Shown: positions 39,878 through 49,642 of the stretch, one piece after another
How positions within the stretch are numbered: position 1 is the first letter of the stretch
Layout of the letters: each line of letters starts with the position of its first letter
Notes under the pieces: model-generated
What the model was told of the DNA's origin: nothing
The model's database searches: none
Seen by the model: only the letters and a program-made list of their open reading frames with translations
Made by a program: the position numbers and the translations under genes
From: an uncultured Verrucomicrobiales bacterium
GTDB taxonomy: Bacteria > Verrucomicrobiota > Verrucomicrobiia > Verrucomicrobiales > Akkermansiaceae
Direction of reading: 5' to 3'
DNA: 64,000 nt
Assembly (NCBI GenBank): GCA_937928545.1
Contig: CALGJQ010000003.1
Coordinates: 44,083-108,082, forward strand

Positions 39878-41422
39878 ATGCAAAAAACACGAAAAGGACT
39901 CTTCCTCTTGGTACTCCTACTTGGAGCACTCCCCGCCCAAGCGGACACCGCCCCGTCCCAGAAAAAAATGAACATCCTCTTCGTTGCCATCGATGACCTC
40001 AACGATTGGATCGGCTGCGTCGGTGGAAACCCGCAAACCAAGACTCCCAACTTCGACAAATTCAACGCTCAAGGCGGTATGGTGATGTATGACGCGCATT
40101 GCCCCTCGACCGTTTGTGGCCCTTCCCGATCCGCTTTCTTAACGGGCGCGCATTGCTACCGAACCGGGGTTTACGGAAACAAGACCAACCTAAAGGACGC
40201 TCCAAAAGCCAAGGACCTCCTCACCATCCCTGAATACTTTTCCAAGCACGGCTACCACTCACTCTCGATGGGTAAAATTTTCCACAAACATGGAACCAAA
40301 GACCCAAAGAAAAAGGACGAAGGCCAATGGGCTTTCGATGAGTGGCATCCCTCACCCAAGACCGTCGGACCAGCTTCCAAAGAAAAACCGTCCAATGGTT
40401 TACTTGATCTAGAAGGCAATAAAGCCAGCGCCAAAGGAGCCGTTTTCGACTGGGGCCCTACCAGAGTAAACGACGAAAAGGCGATGAAGGATTATAACAC
40501 CGCGACGTGGGCCGCCGAGCAGCTGAAGACGCGCGATTTCGACGGAAAACCATTTTTCATGGCGGTGGGAATCTCCAAACCACATCTCCCCTTTTTCGTC
40601 CCTCAAAAATATTTCGATAAGTTCCCTCTCGATTCCATCGTCCTCCCAAAAAGCCTCCGCACTGATCACGATGACATCATCGATGAAAGTGGGAAGCCCC
40701 TCTATGGCGCCGGAAAACCAAACCGAGACAAAAACGAATGGTGGGCGCGCACCGACAAATACAACAAGCACAAGGAAGCCGTTCAGGCCTACCTCGCGAC
40801 CGTAAACTTTGTCGATGACTGCATCGGAGTTCTCCTCGATGGCTTGAATGAAAGTCAGCATGCCGACAACACCATCGTCGTCCTCTTCAGCGATCACGGC
40901 TGGCACTTAGGCGAGAAACTCCGCTACGGAAAAACTCTCCTCTGGCAAGAATCCACCCGCGTCCCGATGCTCTTCAAAGTCCCCGGCGTCACGCCCGAAA
41001 ACAAGAAGTGCCACGGCGTCGTAAACCTCATCGACCTCTACCCCACTCTCGCTGATCTCTGCGGCCTCCCCGCAAACCCCGAGAACGACGGCCGATCATT
41101 CACCAAACTCCTCCACAACCCCGACATGAAGTGGAATGACCCAACCCTCACGACTTACCAGATGGGGAATCACCGCATCTACGACGGCCGCTACAGCTAC
41201 ATCAATTACCGTGATGGCGAGGAACTCTACGATCATAAAAATGATCCGATGGAGTGGACCAACCAAGCTCGCAACCCAGAGTTTTCTGAAAGCAAAACCC
41301 GCCTAAAAAAGCATCTCCCAAAAACCAACGAGCCAGACTCACCTGAAAACACCTTCAACGGAAACAAAAACCCCAAGAAGGCCAATGAGCGAAGAAAGGA
41401 AAAGGTTGAAGTGAAGAAGTAA
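39878..41422 (+). CDS. Secreted sulfatase (iduronate-2-sulfatase-like)
   Basis: A 514-residue exported protein (signal MQKTRKGLFLLVLLLGALPA). The sulfatase active site is CPSTVCGPSRSAFLTG, where Cys80 of the C-x-P-S-R motif is converted to formylglycine by an FGE. Calcium ligands are in FVAIDDLNDW (Asp39, Asp40) and FSDHGWHLGEK. The overall layout (GNPQTKTPNFD, MGKIFHKHG, FMAVGISKPHLPF) is that of iduronate-2-sulfatase-like family S1_7 enzymes. It probably removes sulfate from algal or animal polysaccharides. A catalytically complete FGE is needed but not seen in the window; the FGE-like protein at 26.1 kb lacks the Cys pair. An in-frame TTG at 39833 is rejected because it spoils the signal peptide. 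Confidence 0.9.
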   Translation: MQKTRKGLFLLVLLLGALPAQADTAPSQKKMNILFVAIDDLNDWIGCVGGNPQTKTPNFDKFNAQGGMVMYDAHCPSTVCGPSRSAFLTGAHCYRTGVYGNKTNLKDAPKAKDLLTIPEYFSKHGYHSLSMGKIFHKHGTKDPKKKDEGQWAFDEWHPSPKTVGPASKEKPSNGLLDLEGNKASAKGAVFDWGPTRVNDEKAMKDYNTATWAAEQLKTRDFDGKPFFMAVGISKPHLPFFVPQKYFDKFPLDSIVLPKSLRTDHDDIIDESGKPLYGAGKPNRDKNEWWARTDKYNKHKEAVQAYLATVNFVDDCIGVLLDGLNESQHADNTIVVLFSDHGWHLGEKLRYGKTLLWQESTRVPMLFKVPGVTPENKKCHGVVNLIDLYPTLADLCGLPANPENDGRSFTKLLHNPDMKWNDPTLTTYQMGNHRIYDGRYSYINYRDGEELYDHKNDPMEWTNQARNPEFSESKTRLKKHLPKTNEPDSPENTFNGNKNPKKANERRKEKVEVKK

Positions 41423-41534
41423 TTCCCTCTCTCGATTTTCCCTCACAACGAATCATTGTCAGGAGGATCGACCACCTTCAAAAAAACTCATTGTTCGCTA
41501 AGAAAAGGGATTTTTCACGCATATCATCTCAACG

Positions 41535-42899
41535 ATGAATGCCAAATCCGCCCAAGGCTGCTCCAGCTACTTCCGCGCCTCCCGACGGGACTTCCTTCGC
41601 GTTGGCTCCCTCTCCGGCGTTGGTCTCTGTCTCGCCGATGTCCTCCGAGCCGAAGGAGAAGCAGTCATTGCCCCAAAAAACGTTAAAGCAAAGAGCGTCA
41701 TCCAAATCGTTTGCGGAGGTGGAATCTCCGCTCAGGAATCATGGAACCCCAAGCCCGAGGCCCCGCTCGAATACCGCGGCCCCTTCGGCGTCTCGAAGAC
41801 CAAGATGCCCGGCGTTGTCCTCAGCGAAATGATGCCCGCCACCGCTCAGGTCGCCGATAAAATGACCATCATCCGCTCCCTCACCGGAAAGGACGCCGAC
41901 CACGGCCGCGCCCAGTATTCCATGCTCACGGGCCACCGCATGAGCCCTGCCTTGGTCCACCCCAATATCGGCACCGTCGTCAATCAACGCTACGGCACCC
42001 GAAACAATCTCCCCGGCCACATCTCCATTCCTGATCTCAGCGGTGATGGCACCGGCACCGGATTCCTCTCGCCCAAATACGGAGCCTTCTCCACCGGAGG
42101 CGACCCCGCCACCGATAAGGGATTCGAAGTCCGCGATCTCCGCCTCCCCAACGGCATGGACAACGCCCTCTTCTCCCGCCGCCGAGGCCTCCGCGAACTC
42201 GTCAACCAACAGTTCGCCCAACTCGAAGCCGACCCCACTCAGCTCGAAACCATGGATTCCTTCTATCAGCAGGCCTACACCATGATCAGCTCTCAGCAAG
42301 TACGAGACGCCTTCGACATGAGCCAAGAAAGCGACGCCATGAAGAAAGCTTACGGCCACCAAATGTTCCTCAAACATGGCACCTACGGAAAATCTTACGG
42401 CTCCACCGCCGGCATGCGCATGCTCCTCGCCCGCCGCCTCGTCCAAGCCGGAGCCCGCTTCGTCTCGCTCAACTACGGCGGCTGGGACACCCACGTCCAA
42501 ATCCGCGAAGACTACCAGATGCGCATGCCCGCCTTCGACCACGCCCTCGCCGCCCTCATCACCGACCTCGACCAGCAAGGCATGCTCGACGACACCCTCG
42601 TCTGGGTCACCTCAGAATTCGGTCGCAGCCCCAAGATCAACGCCTCCGCCGGCCGCGACCACTTCCCGCGCGTCTTCTCCACCGGCCTCGCAGGCGGCGG
42701 ACTGAAACGCGGCTACGTCCACGGTAACTCAGACGCCACCTCCACTGAGATCGCCGCCGATGGACTCCCGCTCCCCGATTTCCATGCCTCACTTTATCAC
42801 CTCATGGGCATCGATTCCAACGACCGCCTCATGGCCCCCGGCGCACGTCCCATTTCCATCGTCGACGGAGGAAAAGTGGAACCAAAACTCTTCGCTTAA
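41535..42899 (+). CDS. DUF1501 domain protein with Tat signal
   Basis: A 454-residue protein whose N terminus SRRDFLRVGSLSGVGLCLAD is a twin-arginine export signal. The body is the DUF1501 family: KSVIQIVCGGGISAQESWNPKPE, the conserved DHGRAQYSMLTGHR, RRGLRELV, ARFVSLNYGGWDTHV and VTSEFGRSPKINASAGRDHFP. The fold is alkaline-phosphatase-like, but no substrate is known. The TAA stop directly precedes the ATG of the PPC-domain gene, and two further genes follow in an uninterrupted operon, an arrangement highly typical of planctomycetes and Verrucomicrobia. Confidence 0.93.
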   Translation: MNAKSAQGCSSYFRASRRDFLRVGSLSGVGLCLADVLRAEGEAVIAPKNVKAKSVIQIVCGGGISAQESWNPKPEAPLEYRGPFGVSKTKMPGVVLSEMMPATAQVADKMTIIRSLTGKDADHGRAQYSMLTGHRMSPALVHPNIGTVVNQRYGTRNNLPGHISIPDLSGDGTGTGFLSPKYGAFSTGGDPATDKGFEVRDLRLPNGMDNALFSRRRGLRELVNQQFAQLEADPTQLETMDSFYQQAYTMISSQQVRDAFDMSQESDAMKKAYGHQMFLKHGTYGKSYGSTAGMRMLLARRLVQAGARFVSLNYGGWDTHVQIREDYQMRMPAFDHALAALITDLDQQGMLDDTLVWVTSEFGRSPKINASAGRDHFPRVFSTGLAGGGLKRGYVHGNSDATSTEIAADGLPLPDFHASLYHLMGIDSNDRLMAPGARPISIVDGGKVEPKLFA

Positions 42900-45101
42900 A
42901 TGCTTCGCCTCCTTCTCGGACTCGCACTCGCCACCTCCGCACTCGCCAATGAAATGGCGGAGGTCCTCTTCCCGCAACTCGGCCAAAGCGGCACCACCGT
43001 CGAACTCACCCTCCTCGGCGAAGACCTCCACGACCCCGAAGAAATCCTCTTCTACAATCAAGGGATCAAGCTCATCTCCTTCGAGCCACTCACGGAAACC
43101 ATTAGCTTCCGCCCCGACAAAAAAACGCGCCCTCTCAAACCCGGCGAAGGCTTAAAGCTCACCTTCCAAATCTCCAAAGACGCCCCCGCCGGAGCACATC
43201 CCTTCCGCCTCCGCACCCGCGACAACCTTTCCGAACTCGTCCGCTTCTTCGTTACCCCTCTTCCGGTGATCAAAGAAATCGATCCCCTCGGCATCACTAA
43301 CGACACCCCTAAAAACGCCCAAGCCATCCCGCTCAACTCCACCGTCATCGGCTACCTTCCCCACGGCACAGCCCAAGACAATGACTGGTTCAAAGTCACC
43401 CTAAAAAAAGGCCAACGCCTCACCGTCAACTCCATCGCCGCCCGTCTTGGAACCCTCCATCGTATCGGCATGAATGACCCCTCCCTCTCCATCATCGACC
43501 CCGCCGGAAAAGAAGTCGCCCGCAACGATGACAACGCCATCAACGGCCAAGACCCCATCGTCTCCCACCTCGCCACCCAAGCCGGAGACCACCTCATCCA
43601 AATGCGCCAGCAAATGGATTACGAAACCGAACTCCGCCACTACGCCCTCCATATCACCGACGGCCCCGCCCCCTCCGCCACCTTCCCAAAACGGAAAGGC
43701 TTCACCGGAGCGATCGAGTCCGAAGGCGAAGTCGACTGGCACACCTTCCCCGCCAAAAAAGGTCAGAAATTCCGCGTCGTCATCCACGCCGCCACCGGAG
43801 GATCTGAACTCGATGCCGTCGCCGTCATGAAAGACCCCAAGGGAAACATCATTCACGAAGAAGACGACTCCAGCTGGCAAGCGCACGACATGATCGGCAA
43901 CTCCCAACGCTGGGCCATCCGTCCCCGCCTCGATCCCATCTTCATCTTCGAGCCCGAGGAAGACGGAGATTACCAAATCGGCATCTCCGACAAACGCCGC
44001 GAATCCTCACCCGACCACCGCTACCACATCGAATTCCAAGACCACCTCGATGGAGCCTTCATCCACTTCGGCCCCTACCCCTCGCGCCCTCACACCATGC
44101 GCGACCGCATCGTCATCCCCCGCGGAGCATCCGCCTCCCGCCCCGCCCTCATCATGCCCCGCCTTGGCAATCGCTACTCCGGCAAACTCCAACTCCGCGC
44201 CAAAAATCTCCCAAAAGGCGTCACCTTCTCCGCTCCCACTTTCACCGCAAAAGACGGCAGCATCCCCATTCTCTTCCATGCCGAAAAGAACACTAAAATG
44301 CAGGCCTCCTTAATCGAGTTCACCATCGAACCCGCCGACAAAACACCCTTCGTCTCCTCCTTCGTTCAAAACATCCCCTCCACTAATCGTCGCGGCGACT
44401 TCGCCATGAACTTCACCCAGGTCCACCGCGTCGCCCTCGCCGTCGTCGATGAGCCACCCTTCCAAATCATCGCCGACAATCCCACCGCCTCCCTCGTCCA
44501 AAAAGGAGCCCTTTCTCTCAAGCTCCACGTCAAACGTCGCCCCGATTTCAAAGGCGCGATCTACTGCGTCGCCGACTGGCTTCCTAAGAATATCACCCCA
44601 CCGCAACCGCTCATCATCCCAGCCGGAGCCACCTCCGCCGAATACACCCTTACCGCCGCCTCCAATGCCCCAGTCGGAACTTACCCCGTCTCTCTCACCG
44701 CTCGCGAAAATGAAGGCTACAACGTCACCTACGGGACCGGTTTTCACTACGTCTCCACCCCCTTCATCGAGCTCAACATCACCGCTCCTTTCCTCGATGT
44801 CAGCCTCGACCGTGCCGCCATCGAACGCGGCAAAAAAGGCACCATCACCGCCCAGCTCAAGCAGCTCTCCCCCTTCGAAGGAAACGCAACCCTCACCCTC
44901 GGCAACCTCCCCTTCGGTGCCACCCAAGCCAAACCCTTCCCCGTCATCACCTCATCAGACACCACCGCCACCTTCCATCTCGATGTCTCAATCGACTGCC
45001 TCGTGAATCAATACAAGGACATCTTCTGCAAGATCAACGGCCCCCACATTAATCAACAAACCGGCAACGGAACCCTCCGCGTCGACCCTATCCGAAAATG
45101 A
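42900..45101 (+). CDS. Exported PPC-domain (pre-peptidase C-terminal) protein
   Basis: A 733-residue exported protein (MLRLLLGLALATSALA). It has repeated beta-sandwich regions: an Ig-like start (FPQLGQSGTTVELTLLGED), a PPC domain (GVIGYLPHGT-like stretch at about 150, DNDWFKVTLKKGQRLTVN), a second PPC-like repeat (IESEGEVDWHTFPAKKGQ) and Ig-like domains in the C-terminal half. PPC domains are substrate- or surface-binding modules of secreted proteins. It starts right at the DUF1501 stop and overlaps the next gene's start by four bases, so all are made together. No catalytic motif is visible. Confidence 0.85.
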   Translation: MLRLLLGLALATSALANEMAEVLFPQLGQSGTTVELTLLGEDLHDPEEILFYNQGIKLISFEPLTETISFRPDKKTRPLKPGEGLKLTFQISKDAPAGAHPFRLRTRDNLSELVRFFVTPLPVIKEIDPLGITNDTPKNAQAIPLNSTVIGYLPHGTAQDNDWFKVTLKKGQRLTVNSIAARLGTLHRIGMNDPSLSIIDPAGKEVARNDDNAINGQDPIVSHLATQAGDHLIQMRQQMDYETELRHYALHITDGPAPSATFPKRKGFTGAIESEGEVDWHTFPAKKGQKFRVVIHAATGGSELDAVAVMKDPKGNIIHEEDDSSWQAHDMIGNSQRWAIRPRLDPIFIFEPEEDGDYQIGISDKRRESSPDHRYHIEFQDHLDGAFIHFGPYPSRPHTMRDRIVIPRGASASRPALIMPRLGNRYSGKLQLRAKNLPKGVTFSAPTFTAKDGSIPILFHAEKNTKMQASLIEFTIEPADKTPFVSSFVQNIPSTNRRGDFAMNFTQVHRVALAVVDEPPFQIIADNPTASLVQKGALSLKLHVKRRPDFKGAIYCVADWLPKNITPPQPLIIPAGATSAEYTLTAASNAPVGTYPVSLTARENEGYNVTYGTGFHYVSTPFIELNITAPFLDVSLDRAAIERGKKGTITAQLKQLSPFEGNATLTLGNLPFGATQAKPFPVITSSDTTATFHLDVSIDCLVNQYKDIFCKINGPHINQQTGNGTLRVDPIRK

Positions 45102-47272
45102 AATTCCTCCTCTTCATTCTCCTCGCCCTCCCCACCTTGGCGCGCGAGATCTCATTCAAAAACGACGTCATGCCCACCTTCATGCGGGGCGGATGTAACA
45201 CCGGCGGTTGCCACGGCGCAGCCACCGGAAAGGATGGCTTTAGCCTCTCCCTCTTCGGCTACGATCCCGAGGGCGACTTCTACCGCCTCACCGAAGAATA
45301 CCCCGGCCGCCGCATCAACTTTGCCGCCCCCGAAAAATCTCTCCTCCTAGAAAAAACCGCCGGCACCGTCGCCCACACCGGAGGCGAAATTTTCCTCCCC
45401 GGCAGCAAGCACTACGAAACCATCCTCACATGGATCAAGCAGGGCGCAAAAAAGGATCCCAAAGGCACCCCCGTCCCCACCGGCATCGCCTTCGAGCCAG
45501 CCACCTTCTTCTTCAAAACTCCCACCGGACAAACTCAATCCAAAGTCATCGCCACCTACTCCGATGCCTCCAAACGCGACATCTCCGACCTCGCGGTCTA
45601 CCTCACCAATAACGAAGGCGCCGTTACCGTCTCCGAAGACGCCCTCGTCACCCCTCACGGCCCCGGCGGCACCCACATCTTCGCCCGCTTCGATCGCTTC
45701 ACCGCTTCCGCCCCCGTCACCATCCTTCCCCCCGGCGACTTCACTTGGCCAAATCCAAAAGAACACAACTTCATCGACCAGCACATCAACGCGAAGCTCA
45801 AGTCTCTCCGCATCCTCCCTGCCGAAACCTGCACTGATGAGCAATTCCTCCGCCGCGTCACCCTCGACCTCACCGGCCTCATTCCCACCGTCGAAGAATA
45901 CCAAGCCTTCATGGCAGACCCCTCCGCCAACAAGCGCGAAAAGCTTATCGACCGCCTCCTCACCCGCACCGAATTCGGCGAACTCTGGGCCGCCAAGTGG
46001 GGCGAGTGGCTCCGCATCAAAACCGACACCAACCCCGAAAAAGGCACTGCCTTGAAAGCCGGCTGGAACTACTTCCACTGGCTCCGCGACGCCATGGTCA
46101 CCAACAAACCTTGGGACGATCTCGCCCGCGAACTTGTCACCGGAAACGGCTCTAACTTCCGGAACCCCGAGTCAAATTACTACACCATGCTCCCACAGGG
46201 ACAACTCGATCCCGGCAAGCTCTCCGAAGACACCGCGCAAGTCTTCCTCGGAGTCCGCACCCAGTGCGCGATGTGCCACAACCACCCCTTCGACCGCTGG
46301 ACCCAGAATGACTACTACGCCTTTGCCAGCTTCTTCACCGGCGTCAAACGCAAGCACGGCTCCGAAGCCCGCGAATATTACACCTACGTCGATATCAACG
46401 AAAAGCCCGCCAAGCACCTCCTCGACGGCCGCGAAATGCCTCACGAATTCCTCGGCGGCGGACCCGCTGAAGTCAAAGACAAGGACCCCCGCAAAGTCCT
46501 CGCCTCTTGGATGACCGACCCCAGCAACGAACTCTTCCGTGAAAACCTCGCCAACCGAATCTGGGACCATTTCTTCGGTCGCGGCATCGTCCACCCGGTC
46601 GATGACTTCCGCATCTCAAATCCCCCCGCCAACGCCCCCCTCCTCTCAGAACTCGGACGCCGCCTCGCCAAAGATCACAAGTTCAACCCGCGCAAACTGA
46701 TCCGCGAAATTTGCCTCTCCCGCACCTACCAACTCTCCGCTCGCACCAACGCCTCGAATAAGGCCGACTCCATCTACTTCTCCCACGCCTACCTCCGCCG
46801 CACCCGCGCCGATGTCCTCTTCGACACCATCGCCCAAGCCCTCGGAACCAAGCCCGCCTTCCGCCGCTCCACCGCCGACCGCGCCGTCTCGCTCTTCGAA
46901 GGCGGCCACGCCGACACCAACAACTCCTACTTCTTCAAAACCTTCGGCCAAGCCAAACGCGAATCCGTCTGCACCTGCGAAACCGTCCAAGAAGCCAACC
47001 TCTCCCAAGCCCTCCACCTCATCAACGGCCGCACCATCGACGGCTCCCTGCGCGGCGATTCCAAAATCATCCGCGACCTCCAAGCTGCCAAAAAATCACC
47101 CGAGGAAATCATCCAACACCTCTACCTCCGCACCCTCACCCGCCCACCCAGCGAGAAAGAACTCACCACCATGCTCGCCCAACTCCCCTCCGAAATAAAA
47201 CACCAAGAGCAATTCCTAAAAGACATCCACTGGGCCCTCCTCAACTCAAACGAGTTCCTCTTCAACCACTAG
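45098..47272 (+). CDS. DUF1549/DUF1553 protein
   Basis: A 724-residue exported protein with signal MKFLLFILLALPTLA. The N terminus has CNTGGCHGAATGKDGF, a Cys-x4-Cys-His site possibly for heme or metal, then an Ig-like region with ATYSDASKRDISDLA. The DUF1549 domain starts at FIDQHINAKLKSLRI, with RRVTLDLTGLIPTVEE and GTRTEFGEL-like segments. The DUF1553 domain contains NRIWDHFFGRGIVHPVDDFR and SRTYQLSART. The two DUFs are nearly always paired and occur with DUF1501 genes. The second Cys site CAMCHNHPFDRW is a c-type-heme-like CxxCH. Electron transfer on the cell surface is inferred only. Confidence 0.92.
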   Translation: MKFLLFILLALPTLAREISFKNDVMPTFMRGGCNTGGCHGAATGKDGFSLSLFGYDPEGDFYRLTEEYPGRRINFAAPEKSLLLEKTAGTVAHTGGEIFLPGSKHYETILTWIKQGAKKDPKGTPVPTGIAFEPATFFFKTPTGQTQSKVIATYSDASKRDISDLAVYLTNNEGAVTVSEDALVTPHGPGGTHIFARFDRFTASAPVTILPPGDFTWPNPKEHNFIDQHINAKLKSLRILPAETCTDEQFLRRVTLDLTGLIPTVEEYQAFMADPSANKREKLIDRLLTRTEFGELWAAKWGEWLRIKTDTNPEKGTALKAGWNYFHWLRDAMVTNKPWDDLARELVTGNGSNFRNPESNYYTMLPQGQLDPGKLSEDTAQVFLGVRTQCAMCHNHPFDRWTQNDYYAFASFFTGVKRKHGSEAREYYTYVDINEKPAKHLLDGREMPHEFLGGGPAEVKDKDPRKVLASWMTDPSNELFRENLANRIWDHFFGRGIVHPVDDFRISNPPANAPLLSELGRRLAKDHKFNPRKLIREICLSRTYQLSARTNASNKADSIYFSHAYLRRTRADVLFDTIAQALGTKPAFRRSTADRAVSLFEGGHADTNNSYFFKTFGQAKRESVCTCETVQEANLSQALHLINGRTIDGSLRGDSKIIRDLQAAKKSPEEIIQHLYLRTLTRPPSEKELTTMLAQLPSEIKHQEQFLKDIHWALLNSNEFLFNH

Positions 47273-47280
47273 CGCCCTCC

Positions 47281-48663
47281 ATGATCTTCATCCGACAGGG
47301 CCTCACCGCCCTCCTCCTCTCACTTTCTGCTTCCGCCGTCACCTTCGAGGACCTCCGCCCCGTCCTCAAGGATTCCTGCCTCAACTGTCACAATCCCGAC
47401 AAAAAAAAGGCCGACCTCGACCTCTCCACCTTTGAAGGAATCATGGCTGGTGGCTCTGGTGGCGAAGTGGTCAAAGCTGGCGCCCCAGACTCATCCTCCC
47501 TCTACCTCTCCGTCATCCACGATGATGACTGGGAAGCCATGCCACCTAAAAAAGCCAAGCTCTCGGACGAAAAAATAGCCCTCTTCAAAGCATGGATCGC
47601 CGATGGCCTCATCGAATCCGAAGGCGGATCTTCAAAACTCCGCAAAGTTGAGTTTAACGTTTCAGCCGGATCCGCGAACAAGCCCGCAGGACTCCCCCCC
47701 ATGCCAAACAGTGAGTTGAAAATACCCACGCCCAGCCCCATTAACCCACCCTCGGTCAACACCATGGCCTCCTCCCCTTGGGCCCCTCTTGTCGCAATTT
47801 CCGGCCAAGAAGAAATCCTCCTTTTCAATAGCGAAACCCAAAACTGGCTTGGCGCTCTTCCCTTTCCCGAAGGCACCATCCACTCGCTCAAGTTTTCCCG
47901 CAATGGCACCCTCCTTCTCGCTGCCGGAGGACGCGGTGCCCACTCCGGGAAAGTCATCATCTTCGACATCAAAACTGGCGAACGCATCGCCGAAATCGGC
48001 GACGAACAAGACGCCGTCCTCGCCGCCGACCTCAGTGCCGACCACCGCTTCGTCGCCCTCGGCGGCCCCAATAAGCTCATCAAAATCTTCGAACTCAAAA
48101 CCGGAAAGCAACTTCATCGGATCAAAAAACACACCGACTGGATCACCGCGATTTCCTTCTCGCCCACCGGAAACCAACTCGCCACCGCCGACCGGAATGG
48201 CGGCATCCACATCTGGGAGGGTGACACCGGAGCCATCGTCTACTCGCTCACAGAACATAAGGTCAAGGTCACCGCTCTCGACTGGCGAGCCGATGCCAAA
48301 ATGCTCGCCTCCGCTGCCGAAGACGGAAAATTCGTCCTCTGGGACATGACAGACGGCTGGCCCGCCAAAGTCGTCGATGCCCACGTCGCCAAATCTCAAA
48401 CCCGCTACACCCGCACCACCGGGATTCTCGATCTCCGCTGGAGCCGGAATGGCGACATCCTCACCACCGGCCGCGACCGAAGCCTCAAACTCTGGAAAGC
48501 CGATGGCGCAAAACTCAAAACTCTCCCCTCAATTGGAACCCTTCCCACATCCGCCATCCTCGACTCCGCAAATGAGATGATCCTGAGCGGAACCCTCGAT
48601 GGCTCTCTCGTCCTCATCCCATTGGCAGACCCTGCGAAAAAAGTCTCAGCTCGCCTTCCTTAG
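47281..48663 (+). CDS. Planctomycete-type cytochrome c plus WD40 propeller protein
   Basis: A 460-residue exported protein. After the signal peptide comes a planctomycete cytochrome C domain (FEDLRPVLKDSCLNCHNPDKKKADLDLS), with heme attachment CLNCH, and then KAGAPDSSSLYLSVI. From about residue 150 a beta-propeller of WD40 repeats follows, each ending in IHIWE, FVLWD, LKLWK and similar. It is the last gene of the DUF1501/PPC/DUF1549-1553 operon, 8 bases after the previous stop. Together these proteins probably form a surface complex, but no known function exists for the set. Confidence 0.9.
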   Translation: MIFIRQGLTALLLSLSASAVTFEDLRPVLKDSCLNCHNPDKKKADLDLSTFEGIMAGGSGGEVVKAGAPDSSSLYLSVIHDDDWEAMPPKKAKLSDEKIALFKAWIADGLIESEGGSSKLRKVEFNVSAGSANKPAGLPPMPNSELKIPTPSPINPPSVNTMASSPWAPLVAISGQEEILLFNSETQNWLGALPFPEGTIHSLKFSRNGTLLLAAGGRGAHSGKVIIFDIKTGERIAEIGDEQDAVLAADLSADHRFVALGGPNKLIKIFELKTGKQLHRIKKHTDWITAISFSPTGNQLATADRNGGIHIWEGDTGAIVYSLTEHKVKVTALDWRADAKMLASAAEDGKFVLWDMTDGWPAKVVDAHVAKSQTRYTRTTGILDLRWSRNGDILTTGRDRSLKLWKADGAKLKTLPSIGTLPTSAILDSANEMILSGTLDGSLVLIPLADPAKKVSARLP

Positions 48664-48748
48664 ACCTTAAAGCGACCTAAATTCTCTTAACGGAAAACTT
48701 GAATTTCCCAGAATTTCATCTCAACATCGGCGTTTCCTCTTTTTGCCG

Positions 48749-49642
48749 ATGAAATTTCTCTCAATCGAAGAATCAAACGCCACCCATCTCGAGTCCCTCA
48801 TCTTTCTTGCCGCAGAGATGAAGTCGACCCGTGGTGCACACCTGAACCAACCCCTCGCGGGACAGACTTGGGCCATCATCTTCACCAAAGCCTCCACTCG
48901 GACCCGAGTCTCCTTTGAAGTCGGAATCCGTGAACTTGGAGGCAACGTCATGTTCCTCTCCAAGAACGACATTCAACTCGGCCGCGGTGAACCGATCAAG
49001 GACACCGCGCGGGTTCTTGGCCGTATGGTTCATGGGGCCGTCATTCGGACCTTTGCCCAGCAAGACGTCATCGATTTCTACAACTACTCTGGAATCCCCA
49101 CCATCAACGCCCTTACCGACGAAGAACACCCCTGCCAAATCATGGCTGACCTTCTCACGATCCGTGAAAAGCTCGGCACTTGGGAAGGCAAAAAGATCGT
49201 CTTCATCGGCGACGGCGACAATAACATGTCCCGCTCATGGATGTGGGCAGCGAAGCACCTCGGCTTCGAATTCGTCGTCGCGGCCCCCGAGTCATGCATG
49301 CCTCCCCAAGACTTCATGGATCGGCTCAATGCGCCCAATGTCACTCTCACCACTGATCCAGCCGAAGCAGCCAAGGGCGCACACGTGATCAACACCGACG
49401 TCTGGCTCTCGATGGGCCAAGAAGGGCAGGCCGAAAAAGAGGCTCTCTTTGGTGATTACCAAGTGAATGAAGAACTCCTTTCTAACTGCGACGACAAACA
49501 CATCGTCCTCCATTGCCTTCCCGCATACCGCGAAAAAGAAATCACCGAAGTCGTCTTAGAAAAACATGCCGACACCATCTTCCAACAAGCTGAGAATCGC
49601 CTTCATGCTCAGAAAGCAATTCTCGCGGCTCTTGTGAAATGA
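48749..49642 (+). CDS. argF: Ornithine carbamoyltransferase
   Basis: Catalyses carbamoyl-phosphate + L-ornithine to citrulline in arginine synthesis. The 297-residue protein has STRTR (49-53) for carbamoyl phosphate, HPCQ (127-130), TDVWLSMGQ and HCLPA (255-259), all expected in OTC. The start is the ATG at 48749; a TTG two codons earlier is less likely. Its final four bases overlap the ATG of the GtrA-like gene, an odd pairing of arginine synthesis with a membrane flippase. No other arg genes are close. Confidence 0.95.
   Translation: MKFLSIEESNATHLESLIFLAAEMKSTRGAHLNQPLAGQTWAIIFTKASTRTRVSFEVGIRELGGNVMFLSKNDIQLGRGEPIKDTARVLGRMVHGAVIRTFAQQDVIDFYNYSGIPTINALTDEEHPCQIMADLLTIREKLGTWEGKKIVFIGDGDNNMSRSWMWAAKHLGFEFVVAAPESCMPPQDFMDRLNAPNVTLTTDPAEAAKGAHVINTDVWLSMGQEGQAEKEALFGDYQVNEELLSNCDDKHIVLHCLPAYREKEITEVVLEKHADTIFQQAENRLHAQKAILAALVK

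Noticed and set aside
41739..42578. 279-codon minus-strand frame opposite the DUF1501 gene
   Set aside because: Val/Gly/Glu-rich shadow of a C-rich gene; the DUF1501 motifs are on the plus strand.
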